From positions 124,001 through 188,000 of the forward strand of contig JAHCLO010000001.1 in NCBI GenBank assembly GCA_026125285.1: a stretch of DNA of 64,000 nucleotides. Direction: 5' to 3'. The translations under genes and the position numbers were made by a program. Source of the stretch: Verrucomicrobiia bacterium. GTDB taxonomy: Bacteria; Verrucomicrobiota; Verrucomicrobiia; Limisphaerales; JADLHS01. Shown in pieces: positions 63,806 to 64,000 of the stretch. Under the pieces are notes generated by a model that saw nothing but the letters and a program-made list of their open reading frames with translations, did no database searches and was not told the origin of the DNA. Every line of letters starts with the position of its first letter. Positions within the stretch are counted from its first letter, which is position 1.

Positions 63806-64000
63806 CTAAGGAAGTTCAGCGACAACCAGAAACTTCTGAGATGCAGACCCGACGCCATTGGTGAACCAAAGCACTGTGCCCGTTGCCGTCCGAGGTAAAC
63901 CACTCGGCAGCCATCCCGCGTCGTTAAGGCTGGTCTTCTCGTAGAGCTGGTATTGGCGACCCAGGAGTGTTGCGGCCAGCAAGTGTATCTGCTGATTGTT
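63806..64000 (-). CDS. C-terminal end of a secreted protein (runs off right edge)
   Basis: The last 64 residues and TAG (63806-63808) of a gene whose start lies beyond the window. The sequence has RQYQLYEKTSLNDAGWLPSG, ATGTVLWFTNG and QKFLVVAELP. This fits the same C-terminal domain as the proteins at 4099 and 48472: Y-Q-L, a T-S-L strand, W, a T-G-T strand, then QKF/RFY and a final proline. It is therefore probably the end of another large exported protein. Confidence 0.75.
   Translation of the reverse strand, partial: NNQQIHLLAATLLGRQYQLYEKTSLNDAGWLPSGLPRTATGTVLWFTNGVGSASQKFLVVAELP

Overview
The window looks like a chromosomal piece of a Verrucomicrobiota bacterium, most likely of the Pedosphaera/Limisphaera (subdivision 3) type. 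It is GC-rich. It carries LamG and FG-GAP/UnbV secreted proteins, a planctomycete-type cytochrome (DUF1592) protein, an H-X9-DG pseudopilin, DUF6807, two sigma-factor/serine-threonine-kinase modules and a squalene-hopene cyclase. This lineage call is inferred from gene content. No rRNA, tRNA or CRISPR array was recognised.

Layout. 1-5010: the 5' part of an ABC ATPase gene with a good promoter, a TIM-barrel sugar isomerase, a hicBA toxin-antitoxin pair whose toxin is frameshifted, a complete IS3-family insertion sequence, and a secreted LamG protein. 5180-7793: an ECF sigma factor, a 26-bp perfect palindrome, and a membrane kinase whose reading frame continues past an in-frame TAG into a Kelch-like propeller. 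7892-17301: a TatD nuclease, a large FAD/Fe-S 2-hydroxyacid dehydrogenase, a secreted aldose epimerase, a YeiH-type transporter, a serine hydrolase and an EboB-like TatD hydrolase with a small partner. 17552-27801: a compact seven-gene chemosensory operon that matches the Wsp surface-sensing system gene for gene (WspA, B, C, D, E, F). In the last gene the WspR-type receiver is fused not to a diguanylate cyclase but to a histidine kinase, two more receivers and an HPt domain.

27854-41311 is mostly housekeeping: LD-carboxypeptidase, UvrD/PcrA helicase, a Tat-exported DegT-type aminotransferase, 3-methyladenine glycosylase, a GGQ release-factor-like protein, a TPR lipoprotein, a 33-residue mS38/COX24-like protein, HisG, squalene-hopene cyclase, and PyrK/PyrD. 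41333-51455 is an accessory, repeat-rich stretch. It holds a second sigma-factor/kinase-WD40 module broken by three in-frame stops and a homopolymer frameshift, a pseudopilin between direct repeats, a VCBS/UnbV secreted protein, a truncated secreted protein, and several dispersed or tandem repeat families. 51559-64000 holds the DUF1592 protein, TsaD, a C-terminal processing protease, a DUF6807 protein, IspD, a PQQ-type sugar dehydrogenase, and a Tat-exported protein joining a glycosidase-like domain to a sulfatase-modifying-factor domain. The 3' end of another secreted protein closes the window.

The main observations are the Wsp operon with a rewired output protein, the repeated decay of the sigma/kinase modules, and a two-copy folded repeat (41333-41473 and 59915-60050) whose stem keeps pairing through compensatory changes. 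Three proteins (4099, 48472, and the fragment at 63806) share a C-terminal domain probably linked to secretion or surface attachment.
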